From Elusimicrobiota bacterium (GTDB lineage: Bacteria > Elusimicrobiota > Elusimicrobia > UBA1565 > UBA9628): 64,000 nucleotides of DNA. Under the pieces are notes generated by a model. That model worked only from the letters and a program-made list of their open reading frames with translations. It made no database searches and was not told the origin of the DNA. Of the stretch, positions 1 through 7,085 are shown piece after piece (position 1 is the first letter of the stretch; every line of letters begins with the position of its first letter). The position numbers and the translations under genes were made by a program. The stretch covers positions 1 through 64,000 of the forward strand of contig JACRDT010000019.1 in the NCBI GenBank assembly GCA_016212795.1, read 5' to 3'.

Positions 1-11
1 AACAACGACAT

Positions 12-46
12 CGGCGCCGACCGGAGTGTCGGCGCCGGGGTTTTCA
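12..46 (+). terminator. Rho-independent terminator-like hairpin
   Basis: A perfect 10-bp stem (CGGCGCCGAC at 12-21, GTCGGCGCCG at 28-37) with a 6-nt loop is followed by GGGTTTTC. This would end a plus-strand transcript that enters from left of the window. The T-run is short (4 T), so termination strength is uncertain. Confidence 0.6.
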
Positions 47-74
47 TCCCGCCAACAGCCGCGGGATGAAAACC
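39..74. repeat. 14-bp perfect inverted repeat
   Basis: GGTTTTCATCCCGC (39-52) is mirrored exactly at 61-74 with an 8-nt spacer. It overlaps the T-run of the preceding hairpin, so the two structures are mutually exclusive on RNA. It could be a bidirectional terminator or the edge of a mobile element. Confidence 0.6.
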
Positions 75-87
75 TTCAGCACGTCAT

Positions 88-133
88 GGGTGGCTCAGTT
101 TTGGTTAGCAGGGGTGGGTCAAATCTGGTTAGC
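88..133. repeat. Direct 22-bp repeats resembling insertion-sequence terminal repeats
   Basis: Two 22-nt units at 88-109 and 112-133 match at 18 of 22 positions; both begin GGGTGG and end TGGTTAGC, with a 24-nt period. Imperfect tandem repeats of this style are found at the ends of IS21-family elements (multiple terminal repeats). No transposase is present, so this would be a remnant; the family assignment is from memory and weak. Confidence 0.4.
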
Positions 134-337
134 GCTCGGGTCTACTTCCTGCCCTGCCGACTCCTCCCATTGAATTATCTCCGGTTTCTCGTCAGACAAT
201 TTGCCATCAGATCTCTTGCCAATGCCCTTTAGGGCAAAATATCCTCCGACGAGCAGGACCGCCCCAGCAGCGACAAAAGGAGGAGCATTTCCTCTAGGCT
301 TCTCATCCTCTTTCTTGACGGGGAGGGCACTTATCTA
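119..337 (-). other. In-frame open extension after an amber stop, with a membrane segment
   Basis: On the minus strand the TAG that ends the 335-943 gene (337..335) is followed in the same frame by 71 sense codons up to a TGA at 121..119. The translation has a charged stretch, one clear membrane-spanning segment (around FVAAGAVLLVGGYFALKGI) and a charged tail. No ATG or GTG in this frame precedes the membrane segment, so it is hard to see as a separate gene. It may be the original C-terminal anchor of the upstream secreted protein, cut off by a nonsense mutation or reached by readthrough. The final codons run into the insertion-sequence-like repeat. Confidence 0.45.
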
Positions 338-943
338 GTCATCACGCTTCACGACTTCAGGTTTGGCGGAGAACTTGATTTGCGCAGTGGTATCGCCACG
401 TCGGCCAGACACTCCAGCGGCATCAACCCCATCGTTCCTCGATAGCCTATCCCCATCGAACATCTGATTCCAATTTCCCTTCCCCTGGAAGCCCCCGATC
501 TTCTTGGAAAGCGAATTCACCATCTCCTTCGGGGCAGAACCCTCTTTGGCGATAGCGGCATGATGGGTATCATCACGAATCCCCGCAGTCTCCTCTTTCC
601 CCCAAACCGCCTGAAGCAGGCCCTGCTCCTCTGCGGTCAATGTCGGCTTGGCCAGGAGCTCCCCATGAAGCTTTTCCAGGAAGGCCTCTCCCTCGCGGAC
701 TTTCTTGAGACGTTCGGGAGCGGCGAGGAGCTTCCAGGTCTCAGCCATCTCGCCTCCGGATTTGTGTTGCGCCAAGAAGCCCTGATAGTTGAAGAAAACC
801 TTGTGGGCAGGATCTCCGAACGCGATGTCGGCTTCCGTCACCGCCGCATCGCCTTTGGCGTTGGCGTTCCCCATCGCAAACGGATAGAACGCCGCGACAC
901 CCAGGACGACGAGGATGAGAGCAAGATACTGTCGTTTGGTCAT
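335..943 (-). CDS. Secreted protein of unknown function
   Basis: This 202-residue protein starts with a signal peptide: a KR n-region, a hydrophobic core (residues 6-22) and a likely cut after NANA near residue 29. The mature part is Lys/Glu/Gly-rich and mostly helical in appearance; I recognise no domain. The start ATG at 943 has a strong purine-rich ribosome binding site (GGGGGG) a few bases upstream. Base composition is visibly less GC-rich than the genes from 1.2 kb on, suggesting a horizontally acquired segment, in line with the broken tRNA-like gene to its right and the insertion-sequence-like repeats to its left. An open frame with a membrane segment continues after its amber stop. Confidence 0.6.
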   Translation of the reverse strand: MTKRQYLALILVVLGVAAFYPFAMGNANAKGDAAVTEADIAFGDPAHKVFFNYQGFLAQHKSGGEMAETWKLLAAPERLKKVREGEAFLEKLHGELLAKPTLTAEEQGLLQAVWGKEETAGIRDDTHHAAIAKEGSAPKEMVNSLSKKIGGFQGKGNWNQMFDGDRLSRNDGVDAAGVSGRRGDTTAQIKFSAKPEVVKRDD

Positions 944-1055
944 AGCCCCCCAACTTCGAGCATTCCAATTGAACGAGAAGATTAACCGCCGAATCCAGAG
1001 TGCAACCCATGTATTATATCACGAGATTCCTCTGCCCAACCCACCGAGTCCCCGT

Positions 1056-1114
1056 GTAGCATTTACGTAGCACGACGGGGTCCAAGAGGCAGGACGGGGC
1101 AGGATCAGGCAGGA
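1056..1114. repeat. Short phased repeats resembling integrase arm sites
   Basis: GTAGCA occurs at 1056 and 1067 (11 nt apart) and GGCAGGA occurs at 1088, 1098 and 1108 (exactly 10 nt apart). They lie between the low-GC segment and a broken tRNA-Leu-like sequence. Helically phased short repeats beside a tRNA gene are typical of tyrosine-recombinase attachment sites; no integrase gene is visible. The rest of the 944-1257 gap contains nothing else I can support. Confidence 0.35.
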
Positions 1115-1138
1115 CTGTTCTCGACGAGAGTTATGTCA

Positions 1139-1207
1139 GGGCAGATGGTTCGACGGGGCGTTTTCTGCTTTTAAGTCCGTTGCGTCTGCCAGTTCCGCCA
1201 CCTGCCC
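1139..1207 (-). pseudogene. Broken tRNA-Leu(UAA)-like gene
   Basis: Reading the minus strand from 1207, the sequence begins like a tRNA-Leu: acceptor GGGCAGG, a D-arm TGGCGGAACTGGCAGACGC, and an anticodon loop CTTAAAA with anticodon TAA. After the loop the expected complementary stem (TCCGT), long variable arm and T-arm are absent, yet the last seven bases TCTGCCC still pair with the 5' acceptor strand. At 69 nt it is far shorter than a class II tRNA. The intact 5' half with a scrambled 3' half is what integration or excision at a tRNA leaves behind. It is unlikely to be functional. Confidence 0.55.
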
Positions 1208-1257
1208 TTCCCGACGACGCGATTCTACCATTTTCAAGCCGAGCGGCGGCCCGCCCT

Positions 1258-2166
1258 TCATCTCGGCGGAAGCCCGTTCCCCAGCCTGAACCTTTGCAGG
1301 AGATGCTGGGCGATCGGGTTGAGCCGGTGCTTCTTCTTGGCCACCAGCCAGACGGCTTCCTCGATGCCGGCGCCCCCCCGGCCCAGGCACTTCAGTTTGC
1401 CGGACCGCAGGTCCTCGGCGACGGTCCACTGGTCGATGGGCGCGGCTCCCATCCCGTCGAGGGCCAGCAGCCTGAGCAGCTCGACGTCCTGCACCTCGCC
1501 CACGATCCGGGGCTCGACGCCGCGCCGGTTCAGGAACCGCTCCACGCCGGCCCAGACAGGGCTCGCGCGGGTGGGCAGGAGCAGGGGGACGGCGGACAGG
1601 TCGGCGGGGAAGGCCCTGACCTTGCGCGCCAGGGCCGGGACCGCGACGAACACGACGGGCAGCTTCCCGACCAGCGCCCGCTCATACTCGGCGGCCTCCT
1701 CCACCGGGACCTCGACGTTCGAGAGCACCAGGTCCGCGGCGTGGGTCCTCAATTCCGCCAGCATCGGCCCGAGCGTGCCCTCGAGGACGGTCGCCTGGGC
1801 GCCGGGCTTGAAGCGGTAGATCTCCTTGAGCAGGGACCGCGCCACCTGCTTGGAGACCTGGTCCACGATCCCGAGCTGGATGCGCGGGGTCCGCCCGGTC
1901 GGCCTGTCCTTGATGGCGTCCAGCAACTCCTGGGCCATGCCGAAGATGGCGCCGGCGTAGTCGAGCACCAGGCGGCCGTCGTCGGTCAGGACGAGCCTCT
2001 TCTTCTCCCGCTCGAAGAGCTTCTTGCCGAGGGACCGCTCGAGCTGGATGATCTGGGCGCTGACCGTGGGCTGGGCCAGATAGAGCTTCCGGCAGGCCTT
2101 GGTCACGCCCCCCTCCTTGGCCACGACCCAGAAGTAGTAGAGATGGTGGTGGTTCAGGGCTATCAT
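1258..2166 (-). CDS. nhaR: LysR-family regulator, NhaR-like
   Basis: The 302-residue protein opens with the NhaR signature LNHHHLYYFWVVAKEGGV, then a winged helix-turn-helix (AQPTVSAQIIQLE, about residues 31-43) followed by FEREKKRLVLTDDGR, all typical of LysR activators. The C-terminal 200 residues form the periplasmic-binding-like effector domain. NhaR activates Na+/H+ antiporter genes in enterobacteria; the divergent neighbour here is a UPF0182 membrane protein rather than nhaA, so the target and ligand are unknown. The AT-rich gap 2167-2313 upstream is the natural operator region, and its promoter faces the UPF0182 gene. Family call is strong; the specific symbol is by similarity of the N-terminus only. 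Confidence 0.85.
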   Translation of the reverse strand: MIALNHHHLYYFWVVAKEGGVTKACRKLYLAQPTVSAQIIQLERSLGKKLFEREKKRLVLTDDGRLVLDYAGAIFGMAQELLDAIKDRPTGRTPRIQLGIVDQVSKQVARSLLKEIYRFKPGAQATVLEGTLGPMLAELRTHAADLVLSNVEVPVEEAAEYERALVGKLPVVFVAVPALARKVRAFPADLSAVPLLLPTRASPVWAGVERFLNRRGVEPRIVGEVQDVELLRLLALDGMGAAPIDQWTVAEDLRSGKLKCLGRGGAGIEEAVWLVAKKKHRLNPIAQHLLQRFRLGNGLPPR

Positions 2167-2202
2167 TTGGTTAACCTATCAATCTTCAAGTTATTATCTA
2201 TT

Positions 2203-2230
2203 TTACAAATAATCTGCCGCTCGCTATACT
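2203..2230 (+). promoter_or_regulatory. Sigma-70-type promoter for the UPF0182 gene
   Basis: TTACAA (2203-2208) and TATACT (2225-2230) are spaced by 16 nt in the AT-rich gap between the divergent LysR and UPF0182 genes, a usual place for LysR-type operators. Predicted transcription start is near 2237. Confidence 0.5.
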
Positions 2231-2313
2231 AGTCGACGCCGCCCCCGCCGCCGGCAGGCCTTCCGGGGCACGGAGGGGGGGGCGGCCCACGAGCGTGATG
2301 CGGGAGGCCGTCC

Positions 2314-5010
2314 ATGCCTAAGTCGCTGCAGCAGCTGGGAATCATCCTCTACCTCGCCCTGTTCGTCGGCGTGGCGTTCCTCAACAAGATCGTGGGGCTC
2401 GCCGCCGACTACCTGTGGTTCCAAGAGGTGAAGCTCACGCCGGTCTTCATGACGATGCTCCTGTCGAAATGGGGCCTGGGCCTCTCCTGCGCCGCGGCCG
2501 CCTGGCTGGCGATCCAGGCCAACCTCCTCCTGGCCAGGAGGCGGTCCCATCACGGGATCATGGTCCACGACGAAGACGAGGCCCTGGAGATCCCCCGCCT
2601 CGGCGAGTTCCGGGGAGCCGCCCGCACCGTCCTCCTGCTCGGGAGCCTGGCCGCCGCGTTCCTGGTCGGCGCCTGGGCCGCCGCCCACTGGGACACCGTC
2701 CTGCTGTTCCGCCACGCCGCCGCCTTCGGGTCCCGGGACCCGGTGTTCGACCGCGACATCGGCTTCTACGTGTTCACCCTCCCCTTCCTGGAGTTCCTCA
2801 AGGGGTTCCTCCAAGGGACGGTCCTCCTGGCCGGCCTCGCGGTCCTCGCGCTCTACGCCGTGGAGGGCGAGTTCCTCCTCACGAACAAAGGACTCAGGAC
2901 CTCGCCGTCCGCGCGCAACCACCTGGCCTTCCTCGGCGGGCTCCTCTGCCTCCTGGCGGCCTTCCACCTCCAGCTCAAGATGTACGGCCTCCTCAACATG
3001 CAACGGCCCGTCGCGCCCGGCCCCGGCTATGCCGACCTGGCCGCCTACCTTCCGGCCTTGAAGGGCATGAGGTTCATCGCCGTCTTCTCGGCCCTCCTGC
3101 TCTGGGCCAGCCCCTACCTGCGCAACGCGGCGCTGGCCCTGGCGGGGATCGGCCTCCTGGCGGCCGGGGGAATCCTGTCCTCGCTCTACAGCGGGCTGGT
3201 CCAGCGCTTCATCGTCGCGCCCAACGAGATCGTCAAGGAAACCCCTTACATCAAGTGGGCCATCGAGCACACCCGCAGAGCCTACGGGATCGAGGGGGTC
3301 CAGGAGCTGGAGTTCGACCCGACCGAGGATCTCACGCCGAAAGCCCTGGCGCGCAACGACCTCACCATCAAGAACATCAGGCTGTGGGACCACGGCCCCC
3401 TGCTCACCACGTACGGCCAGCTCCAGGAGATCCGGACCTACTACGACTTCATGGACGTGGACAACGACCGCTACCACGTCAACGGCGAGTACCGCCAAGT
3501 GATGCTCTCGCCCAGGGAGCTCAACCCCGCCGCGCTGCCCAGCCGCATCTGGATCAACGAGCACCTGACCTACACCCACGGCTACGGCCTGACCTTGGGG
3601 CCGGTCAACCGCATCTCGCCGGAAGGGCTGCCCGAGTTCTTCATCAAGGACATCCCGCCCCAGGCGTCCACGGACCTGAAGGTCACCCGGCCCGAGGTGT
3701 ACTACGGCGAGGCCAAGGGCAGCTACGTGATCGTCAACACCAGGTCCAAGGAGTTCGACTACCCCTCCGGCGACGAGAACATCTACTCCGACTACGGGGG
3801 GACCGGTGGCGTCTCCATCTACGGGGTCATGAGGAAGCTCCTCTTCGCCCTGCGGTTCAAGGAGCTGAAGATCCTCTTCTCCGGCGACATCACGCCGCAG
3901 AGCAGGATCCTCTACTCCAGGAACATCCGGGAACGGCTCGCCCAGGCCGCCCCCTACCTGCGCTACGACCAGGACGCCTACCTCGTCCTCTCCCGGGAGG
4001 GGCGGCTCTTCTGGCTCGTGGACGCCTACACGACCACGGCGTACTACCCGTATTCCGAGAGCATCCCGGGGATCGGCAACTACATCCGGAACTCGGTCAA
4101 GGCCGTGGTGGACGCCTACAACGGCGACATCTCCTTCTACGTCGCCGACGACGGCGACCCCATCATCCGGACCTACGCGCGGGTCTTCCCCGCCGCCTTC
4201 AAGCCGCTGGCCGAGATGCCCCAGGACCTGAGGAGCCACCTCCGCTATCCCCAGGACCTCTTCTCCATCCAGGCCCACATCTACGGCACCTACCACATGA
4301 CCGATCCCCAGGTCTTCTACAACAAGGAGGACCTCTGGAAGATCCCGGAGAAGTCCTTCGGCGGCCAGGCCGAGAGGATGGCGCCCTACTACACCATCAT
4401 GAAGCTGGCCTCGGTGGGCAAGAAGGAGGAGTTCATCCTCATGGTCCCGTTCACCCCGGCCCGCAAGGAGAACATGATCGCCTGGATGGCGGCCCGGTGC
4501 GACGCGCCCGACTACGGGAAGCTCCTGGTCTACGACTTCCCAAAGCAGAAACTGGTCTACGGCCCCCAGCAGATCGAGTCGCGCATCGACCAGGAGGCGG
4601 AGATCTCCAAGCAGCTCACCCTCTGGAACCAGGGGGGGTCCAAGGTCATCCGGGGAAGCCTGCTGGTGATCCCCGTCGAAAGCTCCCTGATCTACGTCCA
4701 ACCCCTCTACCTGGAAGCCACGGGCGGCGGCCTGCCCGAGCTCAAGCGGGTCATCGTGGCCTACGGCAACTCCATCGCCATGGAGGAGAACCTCGAGGAA
4801 TCGTTGAACCGGATCTTCGGCGGGAGGACGGACAGGCCCGCGGCCGAGAAAGGCGCCCCGGACCCCAAGGCGGCGGGAGCCCGGGAGTTGGCCCAGAAGG
4901 CCCGGGAGCATTTCGACAGGGCCCAGTCGCACCTGCAGAAGGGCGACTGGACGGGCTACGGCCAGGAGATGAAGGAGGTCGAGCGATGCCTCAAGCGCCT
5001 CGCGCCGTGA
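2314..5010 (+). CDS. UPF0182-family membrane protein
   Basis: An 898-residue protein of the UPF0182/COG1615 family. Several hydrophobic helices fill roughly the first 300 residues (for example residues 7-35, 50-75, 100-125 and 155-185), followed by a large soluble region with family-typical aromatic-rich segments such as YYGEAKGSYVIVNT and EFDYPSGDEN. The function of this family is not established. The ATG at 2314 follows a good ribosome binding site (GGGAGG, about 8 nt upstream). It is divergent from the NhaR-like regulator and 88 nt upstream of a TerC-family gene, so both membrane proteins may be co-transcribed. The C-terminus ends in a charged helical tail (about residues 850-898). Confidence 0.85.
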   Translation: MPKSLQQLGIILYLALFVGVAFLNKIVGLAADYLWFQEVKLTPVFMTMLLSKWGLGLSCAAAAWLAIQANLLLARRRSHHGIMVHDEDEALEIPRLGEFRGAARTVLLLGSLAAAFLVGAWAAAHWDTVLLFRHAAAFGSRDPVFDRDIGFYVFTLPFLEFLKGFLQGTVLLAGLAVLALYAVEGEFLLTNKGLRTSPSARNHLAFLGGLLCLLAAFHLQLKMYGLLNMQRPVAPGPGYADLAAYLPALKGMRFIAVFSALLLWASPYLRNAALALAGIGLLAAGGILSSLYSGLVQRFIVAPNEIVKETPYIKWAIEHTRRAYGIEGVQELEFDPTEDLTPKALARNDLTIKNIRLWDHGPLLTTYGQLQEIRTYYDFMDVDNDRYHVNGEYRQVMLSPRELNPAALPSRIWINEHLTYTHGYGLTLGPVNRISPEGLPEFFIKDIPPQASTDLKVTRPEVYYGEAKGSYVIVNTRSKEFDYPSGDENIYSDYGGTGGVSIYGVMRKLLFALRFKELKILFSGDITPQSRILYSRNIRERLAQAAPYLRYDQDAYLVLSREGRLFWLVDAYTTTAYYPYSESIPGIGNYIRNSVKAVVDAYNGDISFYVADDGDPIIRTYARVFPAAFKPLAEMPQDLRSHLRYPQDLFSIQAHIYGTYHMTDPQVFYNKEDLWKIPEKSFGGQAERMAPYYTIMKLASVGKKEEFILMVPFTPARKENMIAWMAARCDAPDYGKLLVYDFPKQKLVYGPQQIESRIDQEAEISKQLTLWNQGGSKVIRGSLLVIPVESSLIYVQPLYLEATGGGLPELKRVIVAYGNSIAMEENLEESLNRIFGGRTDRPAAEKGAPDPKAAGARELAQKAREHFDRAQSHLQKGDWTGYGQEMKEVERCLKRLAP

Positions 5011-5098
5011 GCGCGGCCGCGCCGGCCCGGGCGCGGCCGTCCTCCTCTCGCCCGGCGCCGCAGCGCCTGCGGGTCCCGCGGAGGCGCCGGGCGCGGCG

Positions 5099-6016
5099 AT
5101 GGTGAGCCAACCCTGGATGTGGGCGGTCTTCGCCGGCCTGATCGGCCTGGTGCTCTTCGTCGACCTCGGGGTCCTCAACCGGCGGGCCCACGCCGTCTCC
5201 CTCAAGGAAGCCTCGAGCTGGTGCGCGGCCTGGGTCTCCCTGGCCCTGCTGTTCTGCGGCTGGGTCTCGCACCGCCTGGGGCACGACAAGTCCCTGGAGT
5301 TCCTCACCGCCTACGTCCTCGAGTACTCGTTGTCCGTGGACAACATGTTCGTCTTCATCATCATCTTCGACTACTTCAGCGTCCCCCGCAGCCTCCAGCC
5401 GAGGGTCCTCCACTGGGGCATCCTGGGCGCGGTGGTCATGCGCCTCATCCTCATCTTCGCGGGGGTCAGGCTCATCCACGCCTTCCACTGGATCATCTAC
5501 GTGTTCGGGGCGATGCTCATCGTGACGGGGGTCAAGATGCTCCTCCAGGAGGACGCCCGCATCGAGCCGGACAAGAACCCGGTGCTCAAGCTCTTCAGGA
5601 AGGTCATGCCATTCACCGCCAAGGGAGACGGCGAGGCCTTCTTCGTGAAGGAGGATGCCCGCTGGGCCGCCACCCCTCTCTTCGCCACCCTGCTCGTGGT
5701 CGAAGCCTCGGACCTCGTCTTCGCCGTGGACTCCATCCCCGCGGTCCTGGCCATCAGCGCCGACCCGTTCATCGTCTACACCTCCAACGTGTTCGCCATC
5801 CTGGGCCTGCGCTCGCTCTTCTTCCTGCTGGCCGGCGTCATGGGCCTGTTCCGGTTCCTCAAGGTCGGCATCTCCGTCATCCTCTGCTACGTCGGGGTCA
5901 AGATGCTCCTGGTGGACGTCTTCAAGATCCCCATCGCCGCCTCGCTGGGCGTGGTGGCCGGCATCCTGGCGCTGTCGGTCCTGGCCTCCGTCCTGATCAA
6001 GGATAAGCGCCCGTAA
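5099..6016 (+). CDS. TerC/Alx-family integral membrane protein
   Basis: A 305-residue protein with seven to nine hydrophobic helices and the two family hallmarks EYSLSVDNMFVF (about residue 77) and DLVFAVDSIPAV (about residue 204), whose aspartates lie inside the membrane. TerC/Alx/YkoY proteins are implicated in metal (notably manganese) export or metalation of exported proteins and in tellurite resistance clusters. No yybP-ykoY riboswitch is evident in the 88 nt upstream, which is almost pure GC. Start at ATG 5099 is chosen because the protein begins just before the first helix; the ribosome binding site is weak. A GC hairpin (arms 6018-6024 and 6037-6043) follows the stop. Confidence 0.9.
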   Translation: MVSQPWMWAVFAGLIGLVLFVDLGVLNRRAHAVSLKEASSWCAAWVSLALLFCGWVSHRLGHDKSLEFLTAYVLEYSLSVDNMFVFIIIFDYFSVPRSLQPRVLHWGILGAVVMRLILIFAGVRLIHAFHWIIYVFGAMLIVTGVKMLLQEDARIEPDKNPVLKLFRKVMPFTAKGDGEAFFVKEDARWAATPLFATLLVVEASDLVFAVDSIPAVLAISADPFIVYTSNVFAILGLRSLFFLLAGVMGLFRFLKVGISVILCYVGVKMLLVDVFKIPIAASLGVVAGILALSVLASVLIKDKRP

Positions 6017-6051
6017 AGCCCGGGCCCGCCGCGCTTCCCGGGCCCCATAAC

Positions 6052-6060
6052 TGATATAAT
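6052..6060 (+). promoter_or_regulatory. Extended -10 promoter TGATATAAT
   Basis: TG-A-TATAAT is a perfect extended -10 element just after terC and 40 nt ahead of the small gene at 6100. No good -35 is visible, as expected for extended -10 promoters. Confidence 0.55.
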
Positions 6061-6099
6061 GAGAGGATCGATCATTTCACAGGACATGGGAGCCGCGAC

Positions 6100-6237
6100 A
6101 TGAAGCAGTGCGACGCCACGACCCTGCCGTCGACCTACACGACGGCGCATCGGTGCCTGAAGAAGGCCGGGGTCAAGAAAGTCGGCAAGAAGAACCTCTG
6201 CACGCACCATCGAGCCATGGAGGACCGGAAGGTCTGA
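6100..6237 (+). CDS. 45-residue Cys/His-containing small protein
   Basis: ATG at 6100 to TGA at 6235-6237 encodes 45 residues starting MKQCDATTLP. It is basic (KKAGVKKVGKK in the middle) and contains C4, H17, C19, C34, H36 and H37, a spacing that could bind a metal or iron-sulfur cluster, though no known finger is recognised. Support comes from the perfect extended -10 promoter upstream, an AGCCG/GGGAG purine stretch before the ATG, and the following co-directional small genes. No homolog comes to mind. Confidence 0.45.
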   Translation: MKQCDATTLPSTYTTAHRCLKKAGVKKVGKKNLCTHHRAMEDRKV

Positions 6238-6257
6238 CCCACTCCTAGGAGGCACGC

Positions 6258-6509
6258 ATGCCGACGAAACCCAAGTCCCAGTCCCCCCACCAGCGCATCA
6301 TCGTGGGCCTGCCGAACCTCCAGGACAACATCAGGATGGTCCGCCGGCTCTCCAACGCGGCCGCCGAGTCGGAGCAGACGCGGTGGACCGACCTCGAGGA
6401 CCTTCTCTCGGAGCTCTACACCCAGCTGCAGCACCAGAAGCAGGTCACGGTCTACCGGTTCGGGAGCAGGGACCGCTACAAGACCGCCGCGGGCCGGGAC
6501 TCGGCTTGA
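6258..6509 (+). CDS. 83-residue hypothetical protein
   Basis: The start ATG at 6258 has an excellent ribosome binding site (AGGAGG, 7 nt upstream). The product is soluble, amphipathic-helical in the middle (residues 20-60) and basic at the C-terminus; no domain is recognised. It lies 20 nt after the small Cys/His protein and its stop codon overlaps the start of the next gene in a TTGA junction, so the three small genes probably share one transcript. Confidence 0.55.
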   Translation: MPTKPKSQSPHQRIIVGLPNLQDNIRMVRRLSNAAAESEQTRWTDLEDLLSELYTQLQHQKQVTVYRFGSRDRYKTAAGRDSA

Positions 6510-6709
6510 AGAACCCCGCTCCCCAGGCGCTCGAGTGGACGAAGGAGAACCAGAAGGCGATCCGCGCCAGCATGACGCGCTGGAAGGACCACAACAAGCA
6601 CGGACGCTCCATCGGCAGGGGCCTGAGCGACTCCGAGCTGGTCGACCGGGTGGCCAGCGAGACGGGCGCCAGCAAGACGCTCGTGCGTTTCGCCCTTAAA
6701 GCGGCTTGA
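6506..6709 (+). CDS. 67-residue basic hypothetical protein
   Basis: A TTG at 6506 overlaps the previous TGA (TTGA) and begins LKNPAPQALEW; an internal ATG at 6572 is the alternative start. The product is basic with a C-terminal helical part (DSELVDRVASETGASKTLVRFALKAA in two pieces) that looks like a short helix-turn-helix, perhaps DNA or RNA binding, but this is only an impression. It converges on the response regulator gene with a 14-nt tail-to-tail overlap (6696-6709). Confidence 0.45.
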   Translation: MKNPAPQALEWTKENQKAIRASMTRWKDHNKHGRSIGRGLSDSELVDRVASETGASKTLVRFALKAA

Positions 6710-7085
6710 GCGCGCTCTCGATGCGGCGCTTCATCCTGGAGATCTCGAACGGCTTCCTGATGTAGGAGTTCCCGCCCGCCCCCAGGTCCTCGAAGAACCC
6801 GGGGTCATTGTGGCGCACCGTCATGAAGAGGATGGGCAGGCGCTGAAGCGCCGCCTGCTTGCGGACGCCGGCGCAGAGTCCATAGCCCTCGCTGCCCGGC
6901 ACGCTGATGTCCAGCAGGACGAGGTCGGGCTTGCGGCTCGCGACCAGCCCCGGCACCTCGGGCCCGTTGGGGACGCAGAGGATGTCGTATTGTCCCTGCA
7001 GCGATTCGCGCAGCAGCACGCGGATGGCGCCGTCGTCGTCGACGGCCAAGAGGCTCCGGCGCGGCTCCTTGTCGGCCTGCGTCAT
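6696..7085 (-). CDS. Single-domain response regulator (CheY-like receiver)
   Basis: The 129-residue protein is only a receiver domain. The acidic pocket is D16-D17 (AVDDD), the phospho-acceptor is D59 (LLDIS), with T89 and K111 (IRKPF) completing the active site. No DNA-binding or enzymatic output domain follows. The ATG at 7085 overlaps the TGA of the upstream histidine kinase (ATGA), so the two are translationally coupled and are very likely a cognate pair. It probably acts through protein-protein contact or as a phosphorelay intermediate. Confidence 0.85.
   Translation of the reverse strand: MTQADKEPRRSLLAVDDDGAIRVLLRESLQGQYDILCVPNGPEVPGLVASRKPDLVLLDISVPGSEGYGLCAGVRKQAALQRLPILFMTVRHNDPGFFEDLGAGGNSYIRKPFEISRMKRRIESALKPL

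Noticed and set aside
26..232. Possible 68-residue plus-strand protein
   Set aside because: It spans the terminator-like hairpin and insertion-sequence-like repeats, has no ribosome binding site and no protein-like composition, and lies antisense to the membrane-segment frame.
1139..1207. Functional tRNA-Leu
   Set aside because: The anticodon stem cannot pair on its 3' side and the variable and T arms are missing, so it is listed as a broken gene.
2224..5307. Very long minus-strand frame opposite the UPF0182 and TerC genes
   Set aside because: Its Gly/Arg/Val/Glu/Leu-rich composition is the mirror of a high-GC coding strand; the plus-strand proteins are recognisable families.
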